Both the position numbers and the translations under genes were made by a program. From assembly GCA_050245975.1 (NCBI GenBank), contig JBFWWW010000036.1:1-25309 (forward strand): DNA of 25,309 nucleotides. The letters run 5' to 3'. This DNA is from JBFWWW01 sp050245975 (GTDB lineage: Bacteria > Pseudomonadota > Alphaproteobacteria > Rhizobiales > Hyphomicrobiaceae). The notes beneath the pieces are model-generated. The model saw only the letters and a program-made list of their open reading frames with translations, was not told the origin of the DNA and did not search any database. Below are positions 1 through 6,949 of the stretch, piece after piece; the stretch's first letter is position 1; each line of letters starts with the position of its first letter.

Positions 1-1
1 G

Positions 2-529
2 GTCGTGTTCCAGAGCCCGGCGCTGTTCGGCTGGATGACGGTGCATCAGAACATCGTCTTCGGCCCGCGCAAGCGCGGCATGCCGAAGGCGCAGTACGAG
101 GCGGACGCGGCGCGCCTCATCACGGCGGTGGGACTCGACGAGTTCGCCACGCGCTATCCCTATCAACTGTCGGGCGGTATGCGGCAGCGCGTACAGATAG
201 CCCGCGCGCTGATGAACCGGCCCGAAATCCTGCTGATGGACGAGCCCTTCGGCGCGCTCGATTTCCAAACGCGGCTGCTCATGCAGGAGCTGCTGCTGAA
301 GGTGTGGTCTGAATTCCGCCCCACGATCCTCTTCATAACCCATGACGTGGACGAAGCCATTTTTCTCGGCGACCGCGTTTACGTGATGTCGCGCAGGCCC
401 GGGCGCCTCAAGGAGAAGTTCGACGTTCCCTTCGAGAAGCCGCGCGACATCAAGATGCTGACGGATCCGAGATTCGTCGCGCTCAAGGACATGATCCTGG
501 ATTCGATCAGAGAAGAGCTGGTCAAATAG
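2..529 (+). CDS. ABC transporter ATP-binding protein, NitT/TauT (SsuB/TauB-like) family, 5' end missing
   Basis: This is the nucleotide-binding subunit of an ABC importer. It should hydrolyse ATP at the inner membrane to drive uptake of a small anion such as a sulfonate, nitrate or carboxylate. The reading frame is open to the window edge, so the Walker A part is missing and the in-frame GTG at 5 is not a real start. Visible parts are the Q-loop (VFQSPALF), the ABC signature LSGGMRQRV, Walker B ILLMDEPFGALD with the D-loop, and the H-loop ITHD. The tail MSRRPGRLKEKFDVPF is typical of the SsuB/TauB/NrtD group. Permease and binding-protein genes are presumably upstream. It converges on the GlcG gene, so it is probably not in that operon. 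The substrate cannot be told from this fragment. Confidence 0.9.
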   Translation, partial: VVFQSPALFGWMTVHQNIVFGPRKRGMPKAQYEADAARLITAVGLDEFATRYPYQLSGGMRQRVQIARALMNRPEILLMDEPFGALDFQTRLLMQELLLKVWSEFRPTILFITHDVDEAIFLGDRVYVMSRRPGRLKEKFDVPFEKPRDIKMLTDPRFVALKDMILDSIREELVK

Positions 530-543
530 CCCGGGCCGGTCGT

Positions 544-574
544 CTGGTCCGACGCGTCGATCCGGTCGAACCAG
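544..574. terminator. Hairpin between convergent genes, possible bidirectional terminator
   Basis: CTGGTCCGAC (544-553) pairs with GTCGAACCAG (565-574) to form a 10-bp stem with one G-U wobble on one strand and an 11-nt loop. It lies exactly in the 47-nt gap between the stop codons of two convergent genes. It has no U tract, so it is not a textbook intrinsic terminator. Confidence 0.35.
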
Positions 575-576
575 CG

Positions 577-996
577 CTATCCGGCGAGACTCGACGCGCC
601 GATCTGCCCGATCTCCTCGTCTTGCGCCGGACTGCCGCCGCTGCCGCCCAGGGCGCCGAGGACCACGCCGCCCTCTCCGCGCAGCACGATACCGCCCCAG
701 ACCGGCGTGAAGCGCGCATCGCCGAACCAAGCGATGTCGCGCATGTCGGCGCCGAGCGCAGGGTCGAACAGCCGCGTCTTCAGCGCCTTGGTATCCTGCG
801 TCCACTTGGCGGCGGTATAAGCCTTATTGACCGACATGCGCGCATTGAGCGCGCTGGCGCCATCCGAGCGCGCCAGGCAGACCAGCTCGCCGCCGGGATC
901 GACGACCGCGGCCGAGAACCGCAGGCCGCGCTCGCCCGCCGCCTCAAGCATGGCGTCGACGATCGCGCGCGCTTCCTTCAAACCCAGCTTTGTCAT
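577..996 (-). CDS. GlcG/HbpS family (DUF336) protein
   Basis: A 139-residue single-domain protein of the GlcG/HbpS family. Members are small cytoplasmic or exported proteins, some shown to bind haem or corrinoids, and many sit beside oxidoreductases or glycolate and aromatic catabolic genes. Their biochemical role is mostly unsettled. Family marks visible here are the N-terminal helix LKEARAIVDAMLEAA, the strand AAVVDPGGELVCLARSDGA, the segment AWFGDARFTPVWGGI, and the glycine-rich C-terminal GALGGSGGSPAQDEE. There is no signal peptide. The ATG is preceded by GGAG at 6-nt spacing. It is the last gene of the minus-strand run, 41 nt after the GMC oxidoreductase gene, so co-transcription is likely. 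A helper role for that oxidoreductase is inference from position only. Confidence 0.88.
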   Translation of the reverse strand: MTKLGLKEARAIVDAMLEAAGERGLRFSAAVVDPGGELVCLARSDGASALNARMSVNKAYTAAKWTQDTKALKTRLFDPALGADMRDIAWFGDARFTPVWGGIVLRGEGGVVLGALGGSGGSPAQDEEIGQIGASSLAG

Positions 997-1037
997 CGCA
1001 TGCTCCAGAGGTGTTGGCGTTGCACTACTTTGTAATT

Positions 1038-2582
1038 CTAACCATCATCGCGCGTCGCGCCCGCAAGCCGCTCGACGATGCTGGCCGCGACATGTCTTCC
1101 CCATGCCGCGATGCTGGCCGTGGGCGGACCACCGACGCTGCGCGGGAACGCGGCGGCATCGGCGACGAACAGGCCCGGGTGGCCGTAGACCTCTCCCCTG
1201 CCGTCGATCACGCCCTCCTCGGGCGTGCGCCCGACGCATGCGCCGCCCATCGGATGCACGGTCGACGGGCGCTTGAAGGCGTAGACCTTGCGTCCAGAAT
1301 ACTCCGAGACCGCCTTGAATGCCTGGTGAATCCGTTCGTAGATCGGGCTGTTGGCGGGGTTGAAGTCGATCCGCATGCCCCTGCGACCCATGCTGATGAC
1401 GCCGTCCATCGCATCCTCACCCATGCCAGCGATGACGACGCTGCGCTTCAGGCGCTCGCGAATGGCTTTCGGCAACGGGTAGTGATCGACGCTGGGCAGG
1501 CTGTTGTTCGACAGCGCCTGGCGCGGCTCGGGGCCCTCCCGCAATTTGATGCTGCCCTGGCTCGGGAGGCCGATGGACAGATCGACGCCGTCCTCGTTGA
1601 GATCCCAGAGGCCGCGCACATCGCCGTTGCCACCGAAGCGCCGGCCCAGCGCCGGCATGCCATCAAGCGTGCGGACGCAGTCGCGGCTGCGCAGCAGAAT
1701 CCTGAGCGTGTTCATCGTACCCGCCGCCACCACCACGGTGTTGGCCCAGAGGGACGCATAGGTCTTTTCGCGATGATCGAACGTGTCCACCCGGTAGCGC
1801 CCGGGACCACCGCTCTCCTCTGCTATCGCCAGGACCTCGCACAGGTCCCGCACCTCGAGCCCGGCCCGCATCGCCGGCGCGATATGCGAAAAATCAAGCG
1901 TCGTCTTGGCGCCGGACGGCGAGCCGAGAAAGCCATAGTCGCCGGAAGTGTCGTCCGTCTCGTAGCGCTCGATGCCGTATTGGTCGGTGACTTTCTTCGG
2001 CGCGCCCGGCGTCTCGGCCAGCAGGAAGCCGACGCGGGTTTCGGCACGCGGCCTGGCGATCTCGAAGACGTTCGACTTGCCGAAGCGTTTGGACACGTGA
2101 CCGGAAGACAGGCGGTCCGGCGTCATCGCCACCGAGCCCATGCGCTCCAGAAAGGCGTCGTAGTGCGGCTTCATGATCGCCTCGGACAATCCGGGCGCGA
2201 CGTCGTCCCAGTAGTGCGGGTCCGGCGGCCGTGCATGCACTGCCGAATAGACGTGGCTTCCTCCTCCGACAGAGGAGGAGCAGACGACCTCGAGGCCCCT
2301 GGAATAGAACAGCTCGAACAGACCGCGGCTGTTGGTGGTGATGCGGCCGCCGGGAAGGAAGGGCACGTTGAGGGTGCGCAGGAAGCCGGTCAAAAGCGTC
2401 CAGCCGCGTGGAAAGGGGACGCGGCGTTCGACACCCATCGATCGGGTCGGCGCCGAATCCCGCCAGGGGCCCCGTTCCAGAAGCACGACCGGGATGCCGG
2501 CTTCGGCAATGCGCAGCGCTGCGGCTGAGCCGCCAAATCCGCTGCCGATGACTATCACGCGGCTCGCGTCCTCGGAGCTCAT
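1038..2582 (-). CDS. GMC-type FAD-dependent oxidoreductase (cholesterol-oxidase-like)
   Basis: A 514-residue flavoprotein that should oxidise an alcohol or hydroxy substrate. The Rossmann FAD-binding motif VIGSGFGGSAAA is at about residues 11-22, followed by the strand ending VVLLERG. The C-terminal block has HPMGGACVGRTP, where the His is the usual active-site base, then LFVADAAAFPRSVGGPPTASIAAWG, the second FAD contact region of GMC/cholesterol oxidase-type enzymes. There is no export signal. The ATG start has AGGGG about 9 nt upstream. It follows the biotin carrier gene by 92 nt and precedes the GlcG gene by 41 nt on the same strand, so it probably belongs to the same operon. The natural substrate and electron acceptor are unknown; steroid use should not be assumed. 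Confidence 0.88.
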   Translation of the reverse strand: MSSEDASRVIVIGSGFGGSAAALRIAEAGIPVVLLERGPWRDSAPTRSMGVERRVPFPRGWTLLTGFLRTLNVPFLPGGRITTNSRGLFELFYSRGLEVVCSSSVGGGSHVYSAVHARPPDPHYWDDVAPGLSEAIMKPHYDAFLERMGSVAMTPDRLSSGHVSKRFGKSNVFEIARPRAETRVGFLLAETPGAPKKVTDQYGIERYETDDTSGDYGFLGSPSGAKTTLDFSHIAPAMRAGLEVRDLCEVLAIAEESGGPGRYRVDTFDHREKTYASLWANTVVVAAGTMNTLRILLRSRDCVRTLDGMPALGRRFGGNGDVRGLWDLNEDGVDLSIGLPSQGSIKLREGPEPRQALSNNSLPSVDHYPLPKAIRERLKRSVVIAGMGEDAMDGVISMGRRGMRIDFNPANSPIYERIHQAFKAVSEYSGRKVYAFKRPSTVHPMGGACVGRTPEEGVIDGRGEVYGHPGLFVADAAAFPRSVGGPPTASIAAWGRHVAASIVERLAGATRDDG

Positions 2583-2674
2583 CGGGCGGCCCCTAGATCA
2601 GCCGATCGCCGGCCGTCCTGTCCTGGCGCTGCAAAGACCTTCGTGACGGACGTCTTCATCTCGGTCGGTACGGA

Positions 2675-3175
2675 TCAGGCGGTGCGGATTGTCATCAGCG
2701 GTTGGTCGAATTCGACGAGCTGTCCGTTCTCCGCGTGCAGCTCGACGACGGTGCCTGATACATCGGACTCGATGGTGTTGAATAGCTTCATCACCTCGAC
2801 GAGGCCGACCGGCTTCCCAACCTCGATGCGATCGCCGACATTCACAAACGGTGGCGCTCCGGGCGACGGCGCCCGATAGAATGTACCGAGCGTCGGCGAC
2901 CGGACCTGCCTGAGCGTTCCTTCTTCGCCTGCCGCCCTCGCCGGAGGCGGATCCGCTGGTGCGTTGCGCGCGGCGGCCTCTGTGGCGAGCGAACGCGTCT
3001 TGCTCGCATCGGCACGGCTTTCCGTCAAGAGCGGACGCTGGTCCGGCCGCACTCCCTCATCCGGGGGGCGGCTCGAAACGCGAATATAGAGATCGTCCAG
3101 GTGGACTTCGGCGTCCGCAAATCCGGAATCGACCAAGGCCCGAATGATGTCTGCAATATCTTTGCTGTCGGCCAC
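2675..3175 (-). CDS. Biotin carboxyl carrier protein (AccB-like)
   Basis: A 166-residue carrier whose C-terminal biotinyl domain would carry CO2 on a lysine-linked biotin between a biotin carboxylase and a carboxyltransferase. The biotin site reads VEVMKLF with Lys130; the usual form is EAMKM/L, so Ala is replaced by Val. The domain starts at about residue 92 (RSPTLGTFYRAPSPGAPPFV). Residues 1-34 form an AccB-like N-terminal segment, and residues 35-90 are an Ala/Pro/Arg-rich linker. The start is GTG with GAGGA 4 nt upstream. The gene is 35 nt after the lyase-family gene on the same strand. No biotin carboxylase (AccC) lies in the window, so the carrier must use one encoded elsewhere. It may serve the neighbouring carboxyltransferase homologue rather than acetyl-CoA carboxylase. 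Confidence 0.92.
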   Translation of the reverse strand: MADSKDIADIIRALVDSGFADAEVHLDDLYIRVSSRPPDEGVRPDQRPLLTESRADASKTRSLATEAAARNAPADPPPARAAGEEGTLRQVRSPTLGTFYRAPSPGAPPFVNVGDRIEVGKPVGLVEVMKLFNTIESDVSGTVVELHAENGQLVEFDQPLMTIRTA

Positions 3176-3210
3176 GCGTTCCTCGTGTCGATGGGGCTGA
3201 ACGACTGAGC

Positions 3211-4296
3211 TCAGGAAATACCTTTATCGCGCAGGGCCTGACTCAGTTTCTCTCGCGCCTGGTCGAGTGTGCTGTAGACGTAATTGTCCTTCTGCCGCGT
3301 CTTCTCGTAGCGGGAGGAAACCTTGTCCGGGTTCTCGAAGGCCTCTTCCAGAGCGCGCCAGGTCGGCAGGCCGAGGATGCCCATGCGCTCGCCATTGTTC
3401 ATGACGTCCTCGAGCCAGTGATCGATGCGGTGCGGCGCCTGCATCAGGTCGCGCACATACCGCTGGGTGATGGTCATGTGCAGATGCAGCAGGTGGTTCG
3501 CGTAGTTCAGCATGGTCCAGCCCATGTCCTCGAGCTGTGATACGGTCGGCACGGCGCGCTTGGGCTGGTCCTTGGGGGTAAAGATAAGGCCGGCGCTGAG
3601 GCTGGCGATCAGCGGCACGCCGAGCCTGCGCATCTCGCGACCCACGAGCTCCCATTCGTCCATCGTCTCCATGCCGTGCGGCATGAGCGATTCAGCGCCC
3701 GCCTCGACATAGGCGCGGCAGCGCTTCAGCAGCTCGTCCATACCGCCGCCGACCGCCAGCTTCGCATCGCAGCGGGCCGCGATGATGACGTCGGGGTCCT
3801 CGCGCGCGTAGCGGACGGCCTTGATCTTGGCGACCATGTCGCGGAGAGGGATGATCTCCTTGCCCGGGATGTAGCCGCCGAAGTGGCCGGTGGGCTGATC
3901 CTCGATCTGGATGAGGGCAGCGCCCGTGCGCTCGTACTCGCGGAAGGCGCGGATCGTCGCCAGCGTGCCGCCGCCCTGCGCGATCGACACCTTGCCGGGG
4001 ATCTGCGTCGCGCCGAGGATGCGGTGCGCCGCGTGGATCATCTCGGTCGTCGTCACGACGCCGCACTCCGGCTCGCCCGTCCACACCGCTGTGGAGGCGG
4101 CGCCCGCGACGTTAATGTGCTCGACGCCGGCTTCCTCGAAAATCTTCGCCGTCACGCAGTCATGCGCGGTCGGCGCGAGGATGGACTTGCCCTGGCTGTA
4201 GCGCTCGGCCACCAGCATGCGCAGCCGCTTGGACCTGCGCTGCGGCGGCGCGGCTGGAGCGTTGCCGAACGTCTTGACTTCGTACGTGCTGGTCAT
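3211..4296 (-). CDS. Isocitrate lyase/PEP mutase superfamily protein with altered metal site
   Basis: A 361-residue protein with the alpha/beta-barrel pattern of the isocitrate lyase/PEP mutase family. Members make or break C-C or C-P bonds next to an oxyacid using Mg2+. Recognisable parts are the first strand APTAHDCVTAKIFEEAG (41-57), NVAGAASTAV (62-71), IQIEDQPTGHFGGYIPGKE (129-147) and DVIIAARCDA. The usual DADTGYG loop, which holds two Mg-binding Asp, reads VSIAQGGG here (103-110), so both acids appear lost. The KKCGH catalytic loop reads GHFGGY. Glu132 and Asp133 remain. A C-terminal extension of about 110 residues (from about 250) has no match I know. The gene begins 9 nt after the carboxyltransferase gene ends, so the two are tightly coupled. 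Reaction unknown; it may not be a classical lyase. Confidence 0.82.
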   Translation of the reverse strand: MTSTYEVKTFGNAPAAPPQRRSKRLRMLVAERYSQGKSILAPTAHDCVTAKIFEEAGVEHINVAGAASTAVWTGEPECGVVTTTEMIHAAHRILGATQIPGKVSIAQGGGTLATIRAFREYERTGAALIQIEDQPTGHFGGYIPGKEIIPLRDMVAKIKAVRYAREDPDVIIAARCDAKLAVGGGMDELLKRCRAYVEAGAESLMPHGMETMDEWELVGREMRRLGVPLIASLSAGLIFTPKDQPKRAVPTVSQLEDMGWTMLNYANHLLHLHMTITQRYVRDLMQAPHRIDHWLEDVMNNGERMGILGLPTWRALEEAFENPDKVSSRYEKTRQKDNYVYSTLDQAREKLSQALRDKGIS

Positions 4297-4305
4297 GCGC
4301 AGAAC

Positions 4306-5829
4306 TCAGTTTTGAGAGGGCCGATAGCCGGAGAACGAGAAGCCGCCGTGCCGCACTTCGAGGTGCGACGAACGGGAGACAGGCAGGCTCCTGATGAGCG
4401 CCACCAGGTCTGCGACGCGGCCGGACGCCGCCGGCGCGCTTTCGGAAACCATCGGTGAATCCATCGCGACACCCTGCAGCTGCTCGGGCCGGAACAGGAT
4501 CCTGAGCAGCAGGTCATCGTCCGAGATGTCCCGACCAAGCCGTTTGCGCAGGTTTTGCACGGGGTCCTCCTGCCCAGTCTCCAGGCGTGCAGGACCGGCA
4601 CGCTCGCGCAGGATGTCGGCGAGCGGCGCATCGGGCTTGCCGTAGGCGCCCCAGGCGTACTTGCGCACCTCCGCCGGGATCGACTTGTAGCGCTCGCCCT
4701 GCACGACGTTGAGGACGGCCTGAACGCACACGAGCTGCGAAATCGGCGTGACCATGACGGGATAACCCATGTCGGCGCGAACCTGCACGAACTCGTCGAG
4801 CACCTTGGGCAGCAGATGCTCCATCTTCAGCTCGGCGAGCTGCCCACGCGTGAAGGCGATCATGTTGCCGGGGATCTGATGCTCCTGCTGGGCCTTGTCG
4901 ACAGCCGCGTCGGGGTTGCCGACCGGGCGTCCGGTGCGCTTCGCCAATTCGAAGAAGTAGTCCTCCTCATCCCGGACGCGGGACGCATCGAGAGGCGAGG
5001 CCAGCCCCTCGCCCGACAGGCGCTCATGGACGCGCCGGATGGACGGCACCGATGCGCCGTGCGCGAGAGGCTCGGTGGACACGAACAGCGCATCGACGCC
5101 CTGCTGCGCCGCGGCCAGATAGCAATCCTCCGCCAGGCCCGTGGTGCAGTGGGACTTGAGGTAGAGCGGGATGTCGCCGATGCCAGACCGGATGATGGGG
5201 ATGAGTTCGCGCACCCGTTGCGGCGTCAGCAGTCCGCTCGGGTCGCGCACGCAAATGGAATCCGGCTCGAGCCCGGCCAGTTCGCGCGCCTTGCGCGCGT
5301 AGAACGCATCGGTGTGGAACGGGCTGATGGTGTAGAAGATGATCAGACACACGTGCAGTCCCGCCGCTTTCGCCCGCTGCGCGCTGAACCGCAGGTTGGC
5401 AATGTCGTGCAGCGCATCGAACACCATCACGCGCTGCAGGCCCGCCGCGCCGATGCGCTCGACCCACAAATTGAAGACGGAGTCGGGTACCAGATCGAAG
5501 CTGGTCAGGCTGCGGCTGCGCAAATGGGTGAAGAGCGGCGTGCGCTGCACGGCGGCGCGGATCGACCTCGCGCGGTGCCAGGGGTTCTCCTTGAGATACT
5601 TGACGCACACCTCGAACTGCACGGGCGCCATCAGGTCGATGGCCTCGTAGCCGGCCTGATCCAGCGAGCGGACGATAGGCAGGGCTTCCTTCTCGCCGAG
5701 GCGGCCGGACCAGAGCGCCTGCATCCCGTCGCGCAGCGTCGAGTTTATGAGCCGTACGGTCCGTCGCCCCTCCCCTCGCGACGGCGCAGCGACGCCGTTC
5801 CTGCCGGGGATGGGAGCGGGATTGGGCAT
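4306..5829 (-). CDS. Pyruvate carboxylase/oxaloacetate decarboxylase-type carboxyltransferase homologue (HMGL-like), altered active site
   Basis: A 507-residue protein related to the carboxyltransferase subunit that moves CO2 between carboxybiotin and a 2-oxoacid. The HMGL-like barrel begins INSTLRDGMQALW (28-40), keeping the Arg-Asp-x-x-Gln substrate and metal motif. Three family key residues differ by eye alignment. The carboxylated Lys of (I/V)KDMAGLL is Arg195 (CVRDPSGLL). The first His of the HxH metal pair is Lys225 (LKSHCTTG), with His227 kept. The catalytic Thr of PGGxxTN is Ala325 (PGNMIAF). The C-terminal half (from about 320) matches the conserved carboxyltransferase domain. I chose ATG 5829 because AGAGG lies 7 nt upstream; an in-frame GTG at 5880 would add 17 residues but lacks a ribosome site. 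It heads the five-gene minus-strand run and is divergent from the LysR gene. Confidence 0.85.
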   Translation of the reverse strand: MPNPAPIPGRNGVAAPSRGEGRRTVRLINSTLRDGMQALWSGRLGEKEALPIVRSLDQAGYEAIDLMAPVQFEVCVKYLKENPWHRARSIRAAVQRTPLFTHLRSRSLTSFDLVPDSVFNLWVERIGAAGLQRVMVFDALHDIANLRFSAQRAKAAGLHVCLIIFYTISPFHTDAFYARKARELAGLEPDSICVRDPSGLLTPQRVRELIPIIRSGIGDIPLYLKSHCTTGLAEDCYLAAAQQGVDALFVSTEPLAHGASVPSIRRVHERLSGEGLASPLDASRVRDEEDYFFELAKRTGRPVGNPDAAVDKAQQEHQIPGNMIAFTRGQLAELKMEHLLPKVLDEFVQVRADMGYPVMVTPISQLVCVQAVLNVVQGERYKSIPAEVRKYAWGAYGKPDAPLADILRERAGPARLETGQEDPVQNLRKRLGRDISDDDLLLRILFRPEQLQGVAMDSPMVSESAPAASGRVADLVALIRSLPVSRSSHLEVRHGGFSFSGYRPSQN

Positions 5830-5871
5830 GACTTGCCTCTTGCTTGCCGACGCGCCGTTCTGCCCGAAGAT

Positions 5872-5937
5872 ATTGGGCACAAAGGGAGTCCAACTCGTAG
5901 GTTGATCGGTGCTACAAGGCCAATTCAGATTTCCAAT
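5872..5937. promoter_or_regulatory. Candidate LysR operator region with CCAA(T/C) repeats
   Basis: The 124-nt divergent intergenic region holds ATTGG at 5872-5876 facing CCAAC at 5890-5894, a CAAC-N6-GTTG dyad at 5891-5904, and direct CCAAT copies at 5920-5924 and 5933-5937. LysR regulators normally bind dyads of this size between themselves and a divergent operon. No convincing -35/-10 pair was found, so this is only a candidate site. Confidence 0.3.
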
Positions 5938-5953
5938 AGGGGTTATCTGCGGG

Positions 5954-6859
5954 ATGAACCTGCGGTCAGTCGACCTGAACCTGCTTGTCGTGTTCGACGC
6001 GGTCTTTCAAACCGGCAGCACGTCCGTTGCGGCACGCCACATGGGTATGAGCCAGCCGGCGGTCAGCAACGCGCTGGCGCGGTTTCGCGCCGTGGTCGGC
6101 GATCCGCTGTTCGTTCGCCATCCGCAGGGCGTCACGCCGACCGAGAAGGCGCGCGAGCTGGCGCCCGTGGTGAGGCAGGCGCTCACAATGCTCGAGGCCG
6201 CGCTCGAGCAGAAGGCCGGCTACGACTATGCCAGCGCGTCGACCGATTTCCTGGTGGCGATGGAGGAATGGAGCGAGATCACTCTCATCCCGAATCTCGT
6301 GCAGTGGCTGCGCGAGGTGGCGCCTGGCGTGCGCGTCAGCATTACCGAGGACAAGGGCAAGGTAGCCTACGACGCGATGCGCAAGGGTACGCTGGATATG
6401 TGGATCGCCTACGACCGCGACCCGCTGCCCGAGGACTTCGAGGCGAAAATCCTGTTCGAGGACGAGCGCGTCTGCCTGGTCCGCGAGGAGCACGGCACCA
6501 TCGACCGGAAATTATCGCTGCAGACCTACCTGAACACGCCGCATGTGGTCCTGAACCAGCAGATCCGGGGCATGACCGGGCTCAGCGCGTTTCTCATCGA
6601 GAACGGCTGGCAGCGAAACGTGGCCATGCAGATCGCGAGCTATCTCTCCGTTGCCCCGGTCCTGCTGCGCACCGACATGATCGCGACGATGCCGAAGCGC
6701 ATGGCGCTGCATCTGCTGGAGCACTATCCGCTGAAGATGCTCGACCTACCGTTCAAGATGCCGCTGCTGGCGTTCTATCTGAAGTGGCACAAGTCCAAGA
6801 CCCGCGACTCGCGGCATGCGTGGATGCGCAAGTCGATCGTGGACCTGGTGGGGTCGTAG
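5954..6859 (+). CDS. LysR family transcriptional regulator (NodD/NahR/LinR-like)
   Basis: A 301-residue LysR-type regulator that likely controls the divergent carboxyltransferase-lyase-carrier operon in response to a pathway metabolite. The N-terminal winged helix-turn-helix covers about residues 1-62 (RSVDLNLLVVFDAVFQTGS, then SVAARHMGMSQPAVSNALARFR and DPLFVRHPQGVTPT). The NLL..F start and PTEKARELAPVVRQAL are typical of the NodD/LinR branch, whose members often respond to aromatic or plant-derived compounds. The effector domain spans about 90-295. ATG 5954 fits the family's start; the in-frame GTG at 5909 would add 15 atypical residues. No strong Shine-Dalgarno is seen (GCGGG close by). 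It is separated from the CHAT gene, which converges on it, by 90 nt with no clear terminator. The inducer is unknown. Confidence 0.93.
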   Translation: MNLRSVDLNLLVVFDAVFQTGSTSVAARHMGMSQPAVSNALARFRAVVGDPLFVRHPQGVTPTEKARELAPVVRQALTMLEAALEQKAGYDYASASTDFLVAMEEWSEITLIPNLVQWLREVAPGVRVSITEDKGKVAYDAMRKGTLDMWIAYDRDPLPEDFEAKILFEDERVCLVREEHGTIDRKLSLQTYLNTPHVVLNQQIRGMTGLSAFLIENGWQRNVAMQIASYLSVAPVLLRTDMIATMPKRMALHLLEHYPLKMLDLPFKMPLLAFYLKWHKSKTRDSRHAWMRKSIVDLVGS

Positions 6860-6949
6860 GACATTTGCCGCTCAGGCTCGCGCTTGTCCCGAGTTCCGGC
6901 TGGATGGCGCGCTATTGCTGTCCTCCGAAAGGGACGCCTCGCTGGGCGC

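Noticed and set aside
990..2528. 512-codon plus-strand open frame
   Set aside because: Lies antisense to the GMC oxidoreductase. Its protein is Arg/His/Ala-rich with no domain, the usual mirror frame in GC-rich DNA.
3676..4458. 260-codon plus-strand open frame
   Set aside because: Antisense to the lyase-family gene, with His/Arg/Asp-rich low-complexity translation.
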